DNA of 64,000 nucleotides from Paradesertivirga superstes. Its GTDB lineage: Bacteria; Bacteroidota; Bacteroidia; Sphingobacteriales; Sphingobacteriaceae. A program made the translations under genes and the position numbers. The DNA is taken from contig NZ_JBBJCN010000003.1 of NCBI RefSeq assembly GCF_037622515.1, positions 434,001 through 498,000 on the forward strand. Reading direction: 5' to 3'. Of this stretch, positions 26,803-36,283 are shown one piece after another. Within the stretch, counting starts at the first letter, position 1; each line of letters opens with the position of its first letter. The notes under the pieces are model-generated. The model did no database searches. It was not told the origin of the DNA and saw only the letters and a list, made by a program, of their open reading frames with translations.

Positions 26803-27648
26803 ATGGCAAGAACAACATATCAGGATTTATTGGATGCAGGTGTACATTTTGGTCACCTTACCCGCAAATGGGATCCGAAAATGTCTCAGTACATTTTCAT
26901 GGAGCGTAACGGCATCCACATTATAGATTTAAATAAAACTTTAACAAAATTAGAAGAAGCTGCTGCCGCGATTAAACAAATCGTTAAATCTGGCCGTAAA
27001 GTATTATTCGTAGCTACAAAAAAGCAAGCTAAGGATATCGTTGCAGAGCAGGCTAAATCTGTAAACATGCCTTTCGTAACCGAGCGTTGGTTAGGTGGAA
27101 TGTTAACAAACTTCGCAACAGTACGTAAGTCGATCAAAAAGATGTCTAACATCGACAAGATGACTAAAGACGGAACTTACGATGTACTTTCTAAAAAAGA
27201 GAAATTAATGATTCAGCGTGAGCGTATCAAATTAGAAAACCTTTTAGGAGGTATCGCTGATTTGAACCGTCTGCCTGCTGCATTATTCCTTATTGATGTT
27301 AAGAAAGAACACATTGCTGTTTCTGAAGCATTAAAATTGAACGTACCTACTTTTGCAATGGTAGATACAAACTCTGACCCTTCAAACATTGATTTCCCAA
27401 TTCCTGCGAATGATGATGCTACTAAATCAATCCAATTGATTACTGACATTATCATCAAAGCAATTCAGGAAGGCTTAGACGAGCGTAAACGTGAGAAAGA
27501 AGACGAAGCTGAAAAAGAAGCAGCTGTAGCAAAAGCAAAAGCTGATGCTCCTGAATCTAAAGAAGAAGGTGCTTCCCGTCGCGAACGTAAGTCTGCTGAA
27601 GTAACTGCTGAAGCAGGAACTGACGCTCCTGCCGAAAGCGCTGAGTAA
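26803..27648 (+). CDS. rpsB: 30S ribosomal protein S2
   Basis: 281 residues. The S2 core (DLLDAGVHFGHLTRKWDPKM, ERWLGGMLTNF, LPAALFLIDV, PTFAMVDTNSDP) spans about 1-228. A C-terminal extension of about 50 residues is rich in Glu, Lys and Ala (KREKEDEAEKEAAVAKAKAD), longer than in enteric bacteria but common in this phylum. S2 assembles late on the 30S subunit and helps hold S1. A rare strong Shine-Dalgarno sequence precedes the start. Confidence 0.98.
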   Translation: MARTTYQDLLDAGVHFGHLTRKWDPKMSQYIFMERNGIHIIDLNKTLTKLEEAAAAIKQIVKSGRKVLFVATKKQAKDIVAEQAKSVNMPFVTERWLGGMLTNFATVRKSIKKMSNIDKMTKDGTYDVLSKKEKLMIQRERIKLENLLGGIADLNRLPAALFLIDVKKEHIAVSEALKLNVPTFAMVDTNSDPSNIDFPIPANDDATKSIQLITDIIIKAIQEGLDERKREKEDEAEKEAAVAKAKADAPESKEEGASRRERKSAEVTAEAGTDAPAESAE

Positions 27649-27699
27649 TCTCAATCCCCACAAAGGGAACTAATAGAATAAATAATTAAATCTTCTCAG

Positions 27700-27718
27700 C
27701 CTCCGCCATTGGCGGAGG
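27700..27718 (+). terminator. Hairpin between rpsB and tsf
   Basis: CCTCCGCC-ATT-GGCGGAGG, a perfect 8-bp stem with a 3-base loop, followed by only TT. Without a T run it is more likely an mRNA processing/attenuation hairpin than a full terminator. Confidence 0.5.
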
Positions 27719-27741
27719 TTTGAGGTTAAATACAAAAACAC

Positions 27742-28581
27742 ATGTCTACAGTACAAATCTCTGCCTCAGACGTAAATAAACTGCGCCAACAAACAGGTGC
27801 AGGAATGATGGATTGTAAAAAAGCTTTAACAGAAGCAAACGGTGATTTCGAAGTTGCGATTGATTACCTTAGAAAAAAAGGTGCTAAAGTTGCTGCAAGC
27901 CGCCAGGATCGTGAGTCTAACGAAGGCGTAGTTATTTCTAAAACTACAGCTGACGGAAAACGCGGTATTATTGTTGAAGTTAACTGCGAAACTGATTTCG
28001 TTGCTAAAAATGCTGACTTTATTGCTTTTGCTAACAGCATTGCTGAATTAGCGATCGACAAAAACGTATCGTCTGTTGAAGAATTAACCGGTCTTGATTT
28101 AAACGGAACTAAAGTTTCTGATGCATTAATTGATCAAACCGGTAAAATAGGAGAAAAAATTGGTGTTTCTAAATTCGAAACTGTAACTGGCGAGAAAGTT
28201 ATTGCTTACATCCACGGTAACTACCGTTTAGGTGTTTTAGTAGCTTTAAGTGCTGATGCAGCTAATGCAAACGAAGCTGGTAAAGATGTTGCAATGCAAA
28301 TTGCAGCTATGAACCCGGTTGCTCTTGATAAAGGCGATGTTGATGCCAAAACTATTGAGCGTGAACTTGAAATTGCTAAAGAGCAAATTCGTGCAGAAGG
28401 TAAACCAGAAGAAATGGTAGAAAAAATCGCTGCCGGTAAACTGAACAAATTCTATAAGGATTCAACTTTATTGAATCAGGAATTCGTTAAAGATTCTTCT
28501 AAAACTGTTGCTCAGTTTTTAAACGGAGTTCAAAATGGGTTAACTGTTACTGCGTTTAAACGCGTTCAGTTAGGAGCTTAG
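27742..28581 (+). CDS. tsf: Translation elongation factor Ts
   Basis: 279 residues. The N-terminal UBA-like part carries LRQQTGAGMMDCKKAL, followed by the core with VEVNCETDFVAKN, the contact motif for EF-Tu, and the C-terminal dimerisation module. It exchanges GDP for GTP on EF-Tu. It follows rpsB after a 93-base gap with a hairpin, and a strong terminator ends the group. Confidence 0.98.
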   Translation: MSTVQISASDVNKLRQQTGAGMMDCKKALTEANGDFEVAIDYLRKKGAKVAASRQDRESNEGVVISKTTADGKRGIIVEVNCETDFVAKNADFIAFANSIAELAIDKNVSSVEELTGLDLNGTKVSDALIDQTGKIGEKIGVSKFETVTGEKVIAYIHGNYRLGVLVALSADAANANEAGKDVAMQIAAMNPVALDKGDVDAKTIERELEIAKEQIRAEGKPEEMVEKIAAGKLNKFYKDSTLLNQEFVKDSSKTVAQFLNGVQNGLTVTAFKRVQLGA

Positions 28582-28618
28582 TCATTACATTGGTTTAGAC
28601 CAAACGCATTAATATTAG

Positions 28619-28650
28619 AAATCCTTGCCAAATTTGGCAGGGATTTTTTG
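28619..28650 (+). terminator. Terminator of tsf
   Basis: AATCCTTGCCAAA/TTTGGCAGGGATT stem (13 bp with one G-T wobble) followed by TTTTTTG. The remaining bases up to pyrH (28651-28850) hold only a short CA-dinucleotide run and a repeated TGATCAA. Confidence 0.88.
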
Positions 28651-28850
28651 CGTATAAGAGCATGCTATGTTTTGAATTCTGCCAGATGCAATACATTGAA
28701 AACGAGTATATTAAACCCTCTTCATAAACCTTATTACACCGCTCGCACACACACACCTGCCGCTAAAGTTCTATTTTAAAATTCACTAAATGATCAATGA
28801 TCAATTAACTAATGTACTAATTTGTTAAATTCGCCAAAATATTGTCTTGA

Positions 28851-29558
28851 ATGAAGTATAAGCGCATCCTCCTGAAATTGAGCGGAGAATCATTAATGGG
28901 TGATAAACAATATGGTATTGACAGCGACCGTGTTTTACAATACGCCAAAGATATAAAAGCAGTTCATGACACCGGACTGGAAATAGCTATAGTAATAGGA
29001 GGAGGAAATATTTTCAGAGGCTTGAGCGCTGAAAAAGCCGGAATGGACAGAGTCCAGGCAGATTATATGGGGATGCTTGCTACAGTAATTAACAGCATGG
29101 CACTTCAGGACGCTCTGGAAAAGGAAGGCGTAAAAACCCGGCTTATGACGGCAATAAAAATGGAGCAGATCTGCGAACCATTTATCCGCAGAAGAGCGGT
29201 AAGACACCTTGAAAAAAGAAGGATTGTAATTTTCGGAGCAGGTACAGGGAACCCTTATTTCACTACTGATACGGCCGCTTCACTTCGTGCCATCGAGATC
29301 CAGGCAGATGCCGTATTAAAAGGAACACGAGTTGATGGAATCTATTCTGCCGATCCCGAAAAAGATCTAACAGCAGTAAAATATGAAAACATTACTTTCC
29401 AGGAAGTTTACGATAAAAATCTAAACGTGATGGATATGACTGCGTTTACTTTATGCCAGGAAAACAAACTTCCTATCATTGTATTTGATATGAATAAATC
29501 CGGCAATTTTATGCGAATTGCCAATGGTGATTCTATTGGAACTTTAGTAAAAGGATAA
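28851..29558 (+). CDS. pyrH: Uridylate kinase
   Basis: 235 residues of the amino-acid-kinase fold. Landmarks are [14 protein letters not shown] at the start, [11 protein letters not shown], and [17 protein letters not shown]. It phosphorylates UMP to UDP and is allosterically controlled by GTP and UTP in many bacteria. It pairs with frr 34 bases downstream, as in most bacteria. Confidence 0.98.
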   Translation: MKYKRILLKLSGESLMGDKQYGIDSDRVLQYAKDIKAVHDTGLEIAIVIGGGNIFRGLSAEKAGMDRVQADYMGMLATVINSMALQDALEKEGVKTRLMTAIKMEQICEPFIRRRAVRHLEKRRIVIFGAGTGNPYFTTDTAASLRAIEIQADAVLKGTRVDGIYSADPEKDLTAVKYENITFQEVYDKNLNVMDMTAFTLCQENKLPIIVFDMNKSGNFMRIANGDSIGTLVKG

Positions 29559-29592
29559 TCAAACTGTGTTATAAAATCTCATATACTGAACG

Positions 29593-30156
29593 ATGAATGA
29601 ACTTATAAAAAAACAGCTAAGCGACGCCAAAGCCACGATGGAAAAAGCTGTTGAACATTGCGATGCTGAATTACTAAAAATTCGCGCGGGCAAGGCTTCA
29701 GCAACCATGCTTGATGGTATTAGTGTTGATTATTATGGCAACCCGACTCCATTGCAACAGGTTTGCGGAATTTCTACTCCGGATGCCCGTACCCTGGTAG
29801 CTCAACCCTGGGAAAAACACATGATAGGCCCCATTGAAAAAGCTATTATTGATTCCAACGTAGGTTTGAATCCTCAAAATGATGGAATCGTTATCCGTAT
29901 GAACGTTCCGCCATTAACCGAAGAACGCCGGAAAGATCTGTTTAAAAAAGCAAAAGAAGAAGCGGAAAAAGGACGTATAGCTATACGAAACATCCGTAAA
30001 GATATAAATGGAAAAATCCAGAGATTAAAGTCTGAGGGAGTTTCTGAAGATGAGATAAAAGGAGGTGAAGCCGAAGTTCAAAAGTTAACCGATGGCTACA
30101 TAGTTAAGATTGATAAGCTTGTAGAATCTAAGGAAAAAGATATCATGACGGTGTAA
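29593..30156 (+). CDS. frr: Ribosome recycling factor
   Basis: 187 residues. Typical text is LLKIRAGKASATMLDGISVDYYG, PLTEERRKDLFKKAKEEAE and RNIRKDINGKIQRLK, forming the tRNA-mimicking three-helix bundle and the hinge domain. With EF-G it splits the post-termination ribosome. It is cotranscribed with pyrH; a repeat region and a terminator follow. Confidence 0.98.
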   Translation: MNELIKKQLSDAKATMEKAVEHCDAELLKIRAGKASATMLDGISVDYYGNPTPLQQVCGISTPDARTLVAQPWEKHMIGPIEKAIIDSNVGLNPQNDGIVIRMNVPPLTEERRKDLFKKAKEEAEKGRIAIRNIRKDINGKIQRLKSEGVSEDEIKGGEAEVQKLTDGYIVKIDKLVESKEKDIMTV

Positions 30157-30250
30157 CGCGAAAGCGTCATGTTGAGCCTATCGAAACATAAGCGATTACT
30201 CTTCGACTCCGCTCAGAGTGACAATCTCTCCGAGAAGCTCAGAGTGACAG
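30157..30250. repeat. Dispersed Bacteroidota intergenic repeat
   Basis: A small CGC-GAAA-GCG hairpin is followed by CGTCATGTTGAGCC-TATCGAAACAT (30165-30189) and then by CTTCGACTCCGCTCAGAGTG (30201-30220) and a related unit at 30231-30250. I recognise this sequence type as a widespread intergenic repeat in Bacteroidota genomes; its function is unknown. Confidence 0.7.
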
Positions 30251-30286
30251 TGCCGTCCTGAAATATTTAATCTAAAAGTCAAAATA

Positions 30287-30317
30287 AAAGGAATGAGTTA
30301 ATTAGCTCATTCCTTTT
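30287..30317 (+). terminator. Terminator of pyrH-frr
   Basis: AAAGGAATGAG/CTCATTCCTTT, a perfect 11-bp stem with an 8-base loop (TTAATTAG), followed by a T run. The next gene's promoter box overlaps its end. Confidence 0.88.
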
Positions 30318-30318
30318 T

Positions 30319-30326
30319 TAATTTTG
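30319..30326 (+). promoter_or_regulatory. -7 box of the ABC exporter gene
   Basis: TAATTTTG, an exact consensus match, ends only 7 bases before the ATG at 30334, so the transcript would have almost no leader. A -33 element is not clear because this position falls in the terminator stem. Confidence 0.5.
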
Positions 30327-30333
30327 TAATATC

Positions 30334-32091
30334 ATGAAGATTTTATTAACATATTTGAAGCAATACAAGAACTTACTGATACTGGCATTATTTCTTGCTG
30401 CTATTAATCAAACCTTCTCCTTGCTTGATCCCTGGATCCTTCGTATAATCATTGATACTTATGTAACACATTATAAAGAGTATACAACCGGTGAGTTTTT
30501 TAAAGGCGCCGGCTTACTTATTCTTGCGGCAATGGGGGTGGCCATGGTCTCCCGCATTGCAAAGAATTTCCAGGATTATTATGTTAATGTAATTACACAG
30601 AGTTTAGGTGCGAAAATATATTCTGATGGTTTGGCGCATTCGCTGGATTTACCCTATTCTGTATTTGAAGACCAGAGAAGCGGGGAAACACTCGGGATAC
30701 TACAAAAAGTACGTACAGATTCAGAAAAGTTAATAACGGCGCTTATTAATATTCTTTTTACGTCACTAATCGGGATAATATTTGTATTTGTGTACGCGGT
30801 CAATATTCATTGGTCAATAGCTGTTGTTTATCTCTCTGTTATTCCTATACTTGGTTTTATAAGTTCTGTTTTAAGTAAAAAGATCAAAATAGTTCAGAAA
30901 AAAATCGTACACGAAACAACTACGCTTGCAGGTTCAACCACAGAATCGCTGCGCAATATAGAACTGGTTAAAAGCTTGGGCCTGTCATCTCAGGAGATAC
31001 AGCGCCTTAAAAATACAACGGATAAGATTTTACTCCTTGAGCTTAAAAAAGTAAAATACGTAAGAAGTCTGAGCTTTGTACAAGGCACCCTGGTTAACCT
31101 GCTTAGAAACGGGATACTACTGTTAATGCTTTATCTTATTTTCGCAGAAAAAATCACTGTTGGTGAGTTTATCTCTTTATTCATTTATTCTTTCTTCATT
31201 TTTGGACCTTTACAGGAACTTGGAAACATTATAAATATTTACCGTGAAACGGAAGTTTCCCTAGAAAATTTCAGTAAAATATTAGCCATTCCAAAAGAGA
31301 AAAAACCGGCAAATCCAAAAATCATTAGTCGCATCACAAATCTGAAGTTTAATGATGTTAGTTTTAAACATCAGACAGCTAACAGAAATGCATTAAACAA
31401 CATTTCTTTTGATACGAATATTGGTCAGACCATCGCTTTTGTAGGCCCATCCGGATCAGGAAAAACGACGTTGGTAAAGCTCCTCGTTGGTTTATATCAG
31501 CCACTGGAAGGTGATGTATTGTACAACAATTCTTCCTATCATGATATTGATTTAGATCGATTAAGGGAACGCATAGGATTTGTAACACAGGATACTCAAT
31601 TATTTTCGGGAACCATACGAGAAAACCTTTTATTTGTTCGCCCGGATGCTACGGATGAGGATTGTATGAATGTTCTGGAAAAATCCGCATGTCAATCTTT
31701 ACTGGCACGTGCAGAAAAAGGTCTGGATACTGTAATTGGTGAAGGAGGTGTAAAAGTATCAGGAGGCGAAAAACAACGTTTATCTATCGCGCGTGCATTG
31801 TTGAGAAAACCAAATATTCTGATTTTCGATGAGGCCACATCATCCCTCGATTCTATAACGGAAGAGGAGATCACCCGCACAATCCGTGATGTCTCTGAAA
31901 TGGATAATCATATCACCATTCTCATTGCTCACAGGCTTTCAACGATTATGCACGCAGACAGAATCTATGTTCTGGAACGTGGTCAAATTATTGAGTCGGG
32001 AAAACACGCAGAGTTATTGGAGGAAAAAGGCTTGTACTATGCGATGTGGAGACAGCAGATCGGAGAAAAGCAGGTTTTGGAAATCAGTTAA
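30334..32091 (+). CDS. ABC exporter, fused membrane and ATPase domains
   Basis: 585 residues. A six-helix type IV exporter domain (about 10-300) is followed by a nucleotide-binding domain with Walker A GPSGSGKTT (371-379), the Q-loop FVTQDTQLFSG, signature VSGGEKQRLS (475-484), Walker B ILIFDEATSSLD (495-506) and the H-loop ILIAHRLST. It would work as a homodimer in the inner membrane and export a lipid, peptide or drug. MsbA/LmrA-like proteins are the closest in layout, but the substrate cannot be read from the sequence. Confidence 0.93.
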   Translation: MKILLTYLKQYKNLLILALFLAAINQTFSLLDPWILRIIIDTYVTHYKEYTTGEFFKGAGLLILAAMGVAMVSRIAKNFQDYYVNVITQSLGAKIYSDGLAHSLDLPYSVFEDQRSGETLGILQKVRTDSEKLITALINILFTSLIGIIFVFVYAVNIHWSIAVVYLSVIPILGFISSVLSKKIKIVQKKIVHETTTLAGSTTESLRNIELVKSLGLSSQEIQRLKNTTDKILLLELKKVKYVRSLSFVQGTLVNLLRNGILLLMLYLIFAEKITVGEFISLFIYSFFIFGPLQELGNIINIYRETEVSLENFSKILAIPKEKKPANPKIISRITNLKFNDVSFKHQTANRNALNNISFDTNIGQTIAFVGPSGSGKTTLVKLLVGLYQPLEGDVLYNNSSYHDIDLDRLRERIGFVTQDTQLFSGTIRENLLFVRPDATDEDCMNVLEKSACQSLLARAEKGLDTVIGEGGVKVSGGEKQRLSIARALLRKPNILIFDEATSSLDSITEEEITRTIRDVSEMDNHITILIAHRLSTIMHADRIYVLERGQIIESGKHAELLEEKGLYYAMWRQQIGEKQVLEIS

Positions 32092-32454
32092 TTTTTCGTG
32101 TCGGATAATTTTTTATAGAGCCTGGCTAATGCCGGGCTTTATGTTTTAGATAGGATGCCGCTTTGATAGAAAATTTCACAAGTACAGGGATTAGTATAAG
32201 CAATATTCAGGTTTGATGATGCGATAATATTGCAGGTGCTTGTATGATGGCTGCAGGTCCTTATATGATGAGTGAAGGTGTTTAGGAGTCACATTTTCCC
32301 CATCCTAAACCCGGCTGTAATGGATACCGGCCATTGTGGCTAATGCCTTGTGCAGTATGAATGAAGACGGGGCTGCATTTTCCACAGAGACGCCTGGTGT
32401 TTTTCTAAAATGCACAACATGAGGATTGAAAATTAGTTAAATGTCGTACCTTTC
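32092..32454. other. Intergenic region with terminator and short tandem repeat
   Basis: 363 bases. It holds a hairpin AGCCTGGC-TAAT-GCCGGGCT (32119-32138) followed by TT, the likely terminator of the ABC gene, and a degenerate tandem repeat of about 20 bases (TGCAGGTSCTTRTATGATG) at 32231-32270 with a partial third copy. No protein-coding frame is convincing. Confidence 0.6.
32119..32140 (+). terminator. Terminator of the ABC exporter gene
   Basis: Eight-base stem with one G-T wobble and a TAAT loop, ending in TTT, 28 bases after the stop codon. Confidence 0.7.
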
Positions 32455-32715
32455 ATGAAAAAACTAATGAACAACCTGTTATTTCTAAACCTTGGAACAC
32501 TGGAAATAATCATAATTATTTTTATGGTGATTTTGCCATTTATATTAGCTCTTATTTGCCTGATTGATATCCTGAAATCGAATTTTCGAGACAGTACAAC
32601 GACAAAATTAATCTGGGTATTGATTGTACTTGTGGCGCCGGTTATCGGATCTTTAATCTATATTTTCTTTGGCAAGCAAAAGAAGATAACAAACTTTGAA
32701 CGAAGAGCAACTTAG
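32455..32715 (+). CDS. Small PLDc_N-type membrane protein
   Basis: 86 residues with two transmembrane helices: about 17-40 (EIIIIIFMVILPFILALICLI) and 52-72 (LIWVLIVLVAPVIGSLIYIFF). The pattern of two helices around a short loop followed by FFGKQKK matches the PLDc_N domain, which forms the N-terminal membrane anchor of cardiolipin synthases but is common alone in Bacteroidota. It has no phospholipase domain. Its last 4 bases overlap the end of the convergent MFS gene. Confidence 0.75.
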   Translation: MKKLMNNLLFLNLGTLEIIIIIFMVILPFILALICLIDILKSNFRDSTTTKLIWVLIVLVAPVIGSLIYIFFGKQKKITNFERRAT

Positions 32716-33986
32716 CTTTCGGGTTGATGAATTTCTTTTAAACCCAAAGGCACCAATTTTTTAGTTTTCAAATAAGTTATTGATACAATTACAAGTGTCA
32801 TGCTGCCGCCGAAAAGAATGGCCGGCACTGTACCCATCAGCCTTGCGGTTAAACCGGATTCAAAAGCTCCGATTTCGTTCGAAGAACCAATAAACATGGA
32901 ATTAACCGCTGAAACTCTGCCGCGCATATTATCCGGAGTTAGTAACTGCATAATGGTTGAGCGGATCACCACGCTTACACTATCGAATACACCTTCAAAA
33001 AATAAAAAAAACAGGGTTAAATAGAAGCTGGTGGAAAGGCCATAGCCAATTATTGATAAACCAAATCCGGTTACGGCAAACAACAGATTTCTCCAGGGCT
33101 TGTTCATGGGCGAATGGCGAGCCATAAAGAGCATCGTTATCACAGCCCCAATAGCGGGCGCCGCCCTCATCATTCCAAACTGCTCGGCGCCTACATGCAA
33201 TACTTCGCTGGCGACTACTGGAATTAATGCCACAGCACCCCCAAAAAACACAGAGAATAAATCGAGACTCATTGCTCCTACAAGCATCCTGCTGCGGAAT
33301 ACAAAGCTGATTCCTTCCTTTAGACTTTCCATCATATTCTCATGTGGAACAAATTGAGGAGGACGCTTTTGAAGGAAAAATATACATCCAAATGATATCA
33401 CTAAAAAAACCAGTATCAAAAAGAAAGTCACTGAGATTCCTGCATAAGCATATACCAACCCCCCGAAAGCCGGACCAGCGATGGAAGCCACCTGCCAGCC
33501 TGTACTGTTCCATGTTGAAGAATTAGCATAATGTTCCCGCGGAATTATCTGAGCCATTAATGAAAATATGGTTGGCCCCATAAATCCCCGGGCGATCCCA
33601 ATCCCGAAAATCATAAGATATATTGTCCAAACGATATTTGACTGACTAAGCTGAGAAGAAAAAACCGGCAATGTTACTAAGAACAATATCAGAGAGCACA
33701 CAAACATTCCCGCCAAAATAAGTTTTAAAAGCTTTGTTTTTTCTGATTTATCGGCCACGTAACCGCCATATAGAGCGATACTCAAAGCGGGAATCGCTTC
33801 GGCTAAACCAATAAGTCCTAAAGAAAAGGGGTCTTTTGTTAAATGATAAATGTACCAGCCAATTATTACGGCCTGTATTTGGTAGCCAAATGTGAGAAAA
33901 AACCGTATTGCTAAAAATGAGCGAAACTCCGGATAGCGCAAAGCGGCATAAGGATCTTTTTTCGGATCTGAATCTAACTTGTCCAC
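32712..33986 (-). CDS. MFS transporter, MFS_3/EntS-like
   Basis: 424 residues, starting with GTG, with about twelve hydrophobic segments. The signature GLAEAIPALSIALYGGYVAD between helices 2 and 3 and FLLFFEGVFDSVSVVIRST-like text in the second half fit the MFS_3 group that includes enterobactin exporter EntS and macrolide efflux proteins. The loop LTPDNMRGRVSAVNSMF is another mark of this group. It probably exports a small hydrophobic compound. A minus-strand TAGATTTG box (34014-34021) lies about 30 bases upstream. Confidence 0.85.
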   Translation of the reverse strand: MDKLDSDPKKDPYAALRYPEFRSFLAIRFFLTFGYQIQAVIIGWYIYHLTKDPFSLGLIGLAEAIPALSIALYGGYVADKSEKTKLLKLILAGMFVCSLILFLVTLPVFSSQLSQSNIVWTIYLMIFGIGIARGFMGPTIFSLMAQIIPREHYANSSTWNSTGWQVASIAGPAFGGLVYAYAGISVTFFLILVFLVISFGCIFFLQKRPPQFVPHENMMESLKEGISFVFRSRMLVGAMSLDLFSVFFGGAVALIPVVASEVLHVGAEQFGMMRAAPAIGAVITMLFMARHSPMNKPWRNLLFAVTGFGLSIIGYGLSTSFYLTLFFLFFEGVFDSVSVVIRSTIMQLLTPDNMRGRVSAVNSMFIGSSNEIGAFESGLTARLMGTVPAILFGGSMTLVIVSITYLKTKKLVPLGLKEIHQPES

Positions 33987-34037
33987 TAAATCTTTTTCTA
34001 ATTAACAGAGACGCAAATCTACAGTTTTACATCAGTT

Positions 34038-36143
34038 CTATGATATGTTATGAAGTGAAATTGCCCTTTCTTTTATGTTAAAATACTGCTTAAGCAAGTG
34101 ATTTTTTTCCATAGCAAGGTTTGCATCTTCCTCAAAAATCCGGATAACTTCATTCCTTGCTTCCTGCAAAATATTCTGGTCCTGCATTAAATCTGCAAGT
34201 TTTAAATCTAATACACCGCTTTGACGAGTACCTTCCATATCTCCCGGACCACGCAATTGAAGATCTATTTCAGAGATTTCAAAACCATCATTAGTTTTAA
34301 CCATAGTTTCCAAACGGACTTTGGCTTCTTTACTCAGCTTGTTTCCGCTCATTAAAATGCAATACGACTGTTCGGCCCCGCGACCAACTCTCCCCCTGAG
34401 CTGGTGTAACTGCGATAAACCAAAGCGTTCTGCATTTTCAATGATCATCACACTGGCATTTGGAACATTTACACCTACTTCAATCACTGTGGTCGCAACC
34501 ATTATCTGAGTTTCTCCTTTTATAAACCGTTGCATTTCGAAGTCCTTTTCAGATGGCTTCAGCTTTCCATGTACAATGCTAATTCTATAATCAGGCAATG
34601 GAAACTCACGAGAAATGGTTTCTATACCAGCTTCTAAATATAAAAGATCAAGCTTTTCACTTTCTTTTATTAAAGGATAAACTATGTAAACCTGCCGGCC
34701 CAAAGCTATTTCCTGCCGCATAAAACCAAACATTCGCAAACGCTGATTTTCAAACAGATGGATTGTTTTAATGGGCTTTCTGCCTGCCGGTAACTCATCA
34801 ATTACTGATACATCCAGATCGCCGTATAATGTCATCGAAAGAGTGCGTGGAATTGGGGTTGCAGTCATTACTAATACATGCGGAGGTATAACGTTCTTCC
34901 TCCAAAGCTTGGCTCGCTGCTCTACGCCAAACCGATGCTGCTCATCAACCACTGCCAGGCCCAGGTTTGCAAATTGCACCGCATCCTCTATCAGTGCATG
35001 TGTTCCAACTAGTATGTTCAACTTCCCATCAGCAAGCTCGGCATGAATTTTTTTACGATCCTTTTTTGGAGTAGAGCCGGTTAATATTGAAATGCTTACA
35101 AAATCATCATTTACCAATTTTTGAATCGAACTGAAATGCTGCTGAGCCAGAATTTCTGTGGGAGCCATAATACATGCCTGACAACCATTATCTATAGCAA
35201 GCAACATGCACATAAGGGCTACAATAGTTTTACCGCTTCCAACATCACCCTGTAACAATCTGTTCATCTGAATTCCCTTTTGAGTATCCAGACGAATCTC
35301 TTTTAAAACTCTTTTTTGCGCATTGGTTAAATCAAACGGAAGTTTCTCATTATAAAAAGTATTGAACTTTTCACCAACCTTATCAAACACCGAGCCCTTA
35401 AATTTTTGCGTTCGTAAAAGTTTATTTTTCAGTAATCTAAGCTGTATAAAAAACAACTCCTCAAACTTTAACCTCCTGATTGCCGCCTGCAATGACAAAG
35501 CATCGGGAGGGAAATGAATATATTGAATTGCCTCCTGCTTACCGATAAACTTATACTGACTAAGTAAGTAAGCGGGTAACGTTTCCTGAATTTCGTAAAG
35601 TACTGCCTCAAGAGCAGATGTCTGCAGGCGTTGAATACCTTTAGTATCCAATGAAAATTGCTTAAGCTTCTCGGTAGAATTATAAACAGGTTGCAGGGTT
35701 AAATTGCCTTGTTTCTTTAAATTTGGATTATATAATTCAAGCTCGGGATGAGTGATTGAAATCTTACCGTTAAACTCATTTGGTTTTCCAAATACAATAA
35801 ATACAGCATTTGGCTGGAGCATTTTCTCCACCCATTTCATTCCCTGGAACCATACCAGTTCTACGATGCCTGTGTCATCTCTCAGCTTAGCCACAAGACG
35901 CCTTGATTGCTTTTCACCTACAATTTCTTTTGATATTAAGCGGGCTATAAATTGAACAAGGGGTAAATCGGGACTTAGCTCTCTTATTTTATAAAACTTT
36001 GTCCGATCAACATATCTGAATGGATAATGATTAAGTAAATCCTGGTAGGTGAAGATGGATAATTCTTTTTTAAGCACATCTGCACGCTGAGGTCCAACGC
36101 CCTTGAGGTATTCGATAGGTGTGCTTAAAGAATGTATTGCCAA
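34038..36143 (-). CDS. recG: ATP-dependent DNA helicase RecG
   Basis: About 701 residues from a TTG at 36143, which gives MAIHSLSTPIEYLKGVGP, the usual start in this phylum. A TTG at 36179 is also in frame, but a TATCTTTG box (36182-36189, minus) touches it and would put the transcript start beyond it. The wedge domain (1-180) is followed by Walker A LLQGDVGSGKT, the helicase box DEQHRFG, VMTATPIPRT and the RecG-specific QLRGRVGRG. It remodels stalled forks and Holliday junctions. Confidence 0.95.
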   Translation of the reverse strand: MAIHSLSTPIEYLKGVGPQRADVLKKELSIFTYQDLLNHYPFRYVDRTKFYKIRELSPDLPLVQFIARLISKEIVGEKQSRRLVAKLRDDTGIVELVWFQGMKWVEKMLQPNAVFIVFGKPNEFNGKISITHPELELYNPNLKKQGNLTLQPVYNSTEKLKQFSLDTKGIQRLQTSALEAVLYEIQETLPAYLLSQYKFIGKQEAIQYIHFPPDALSLQAAIRRLKFEELFFIQLRLLKNKLLRTQKFKGSVFDKVGEKFNTFYNEKLPFDLTNAQKRVLKEIRLDTQKGIQMNRLLQGDVGSGKTIVALMCMLLAIDNGCQACIMAPTEILAQQHFSSIQKLVNDDFVSISILTGSTPKKDRKKIHAELADGKLNILVGTHALIEDAVQFANLGLAVVDEQHRFGVEQRAKLWRKNVIPPHVLVMTATPIPRTLSMTLYGDLDVSVIDELPAGRKPIKTIHLFENQRLRMFGFMRQEIALGRQVYIVYPLIKESEKLDLLYLEAGIETISREFPLPDYRISIVHGKLKPSEKDFEMQRFIKGETQIMVATTVIEVGVNVPNASVMIIENAERFGLSQLHQLRGRVGRGAEQSYCILMSGNKLSKEAKVRLETMVKTNDGFEISEIDLQLRGPGDMEGTRQSGVLDLKLADLMQDQNILQEARNEVIRIFEEDANLAMEKNHLLKQYFNIKERAISLHNIS

Positions 36144-36234
36144 AAGTGTATGTGTTAGAAACCAAAAAGTGTATTCCAACTCAAAGATAAATGAAACTTG
36201 TTAAAGCTTTATGGGATAAAGCTATTTCAATGAA

Positions 36235-36262
36235 AAGCTCCTGCACTAGTGTACAGAAGCTT
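36235..36262 (-). terminator. Probable terminator of the pectinesterase-GH43 operon
   Basis: AAGCTCCTG/CAGAAGCTT stem with one mismatch and an inner CACTAGTG palindrome, 22 bases after the GH43 stop. On the minus strand it is followed by TTTTC. Confidence 0.55.
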
Positions 36263-36283
36263 CATAAATATAAAATTATAATC

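Noticed and set aside
28651..28730. 21-residue frame after tsf
   Set aside because: Short, no conserved features, and follows a terminator without a promoter box.
28741..28770. CA-dinucleotide run as a phase-variable tract
   Set aside because: Only about five units and not inside a gene or promoter.
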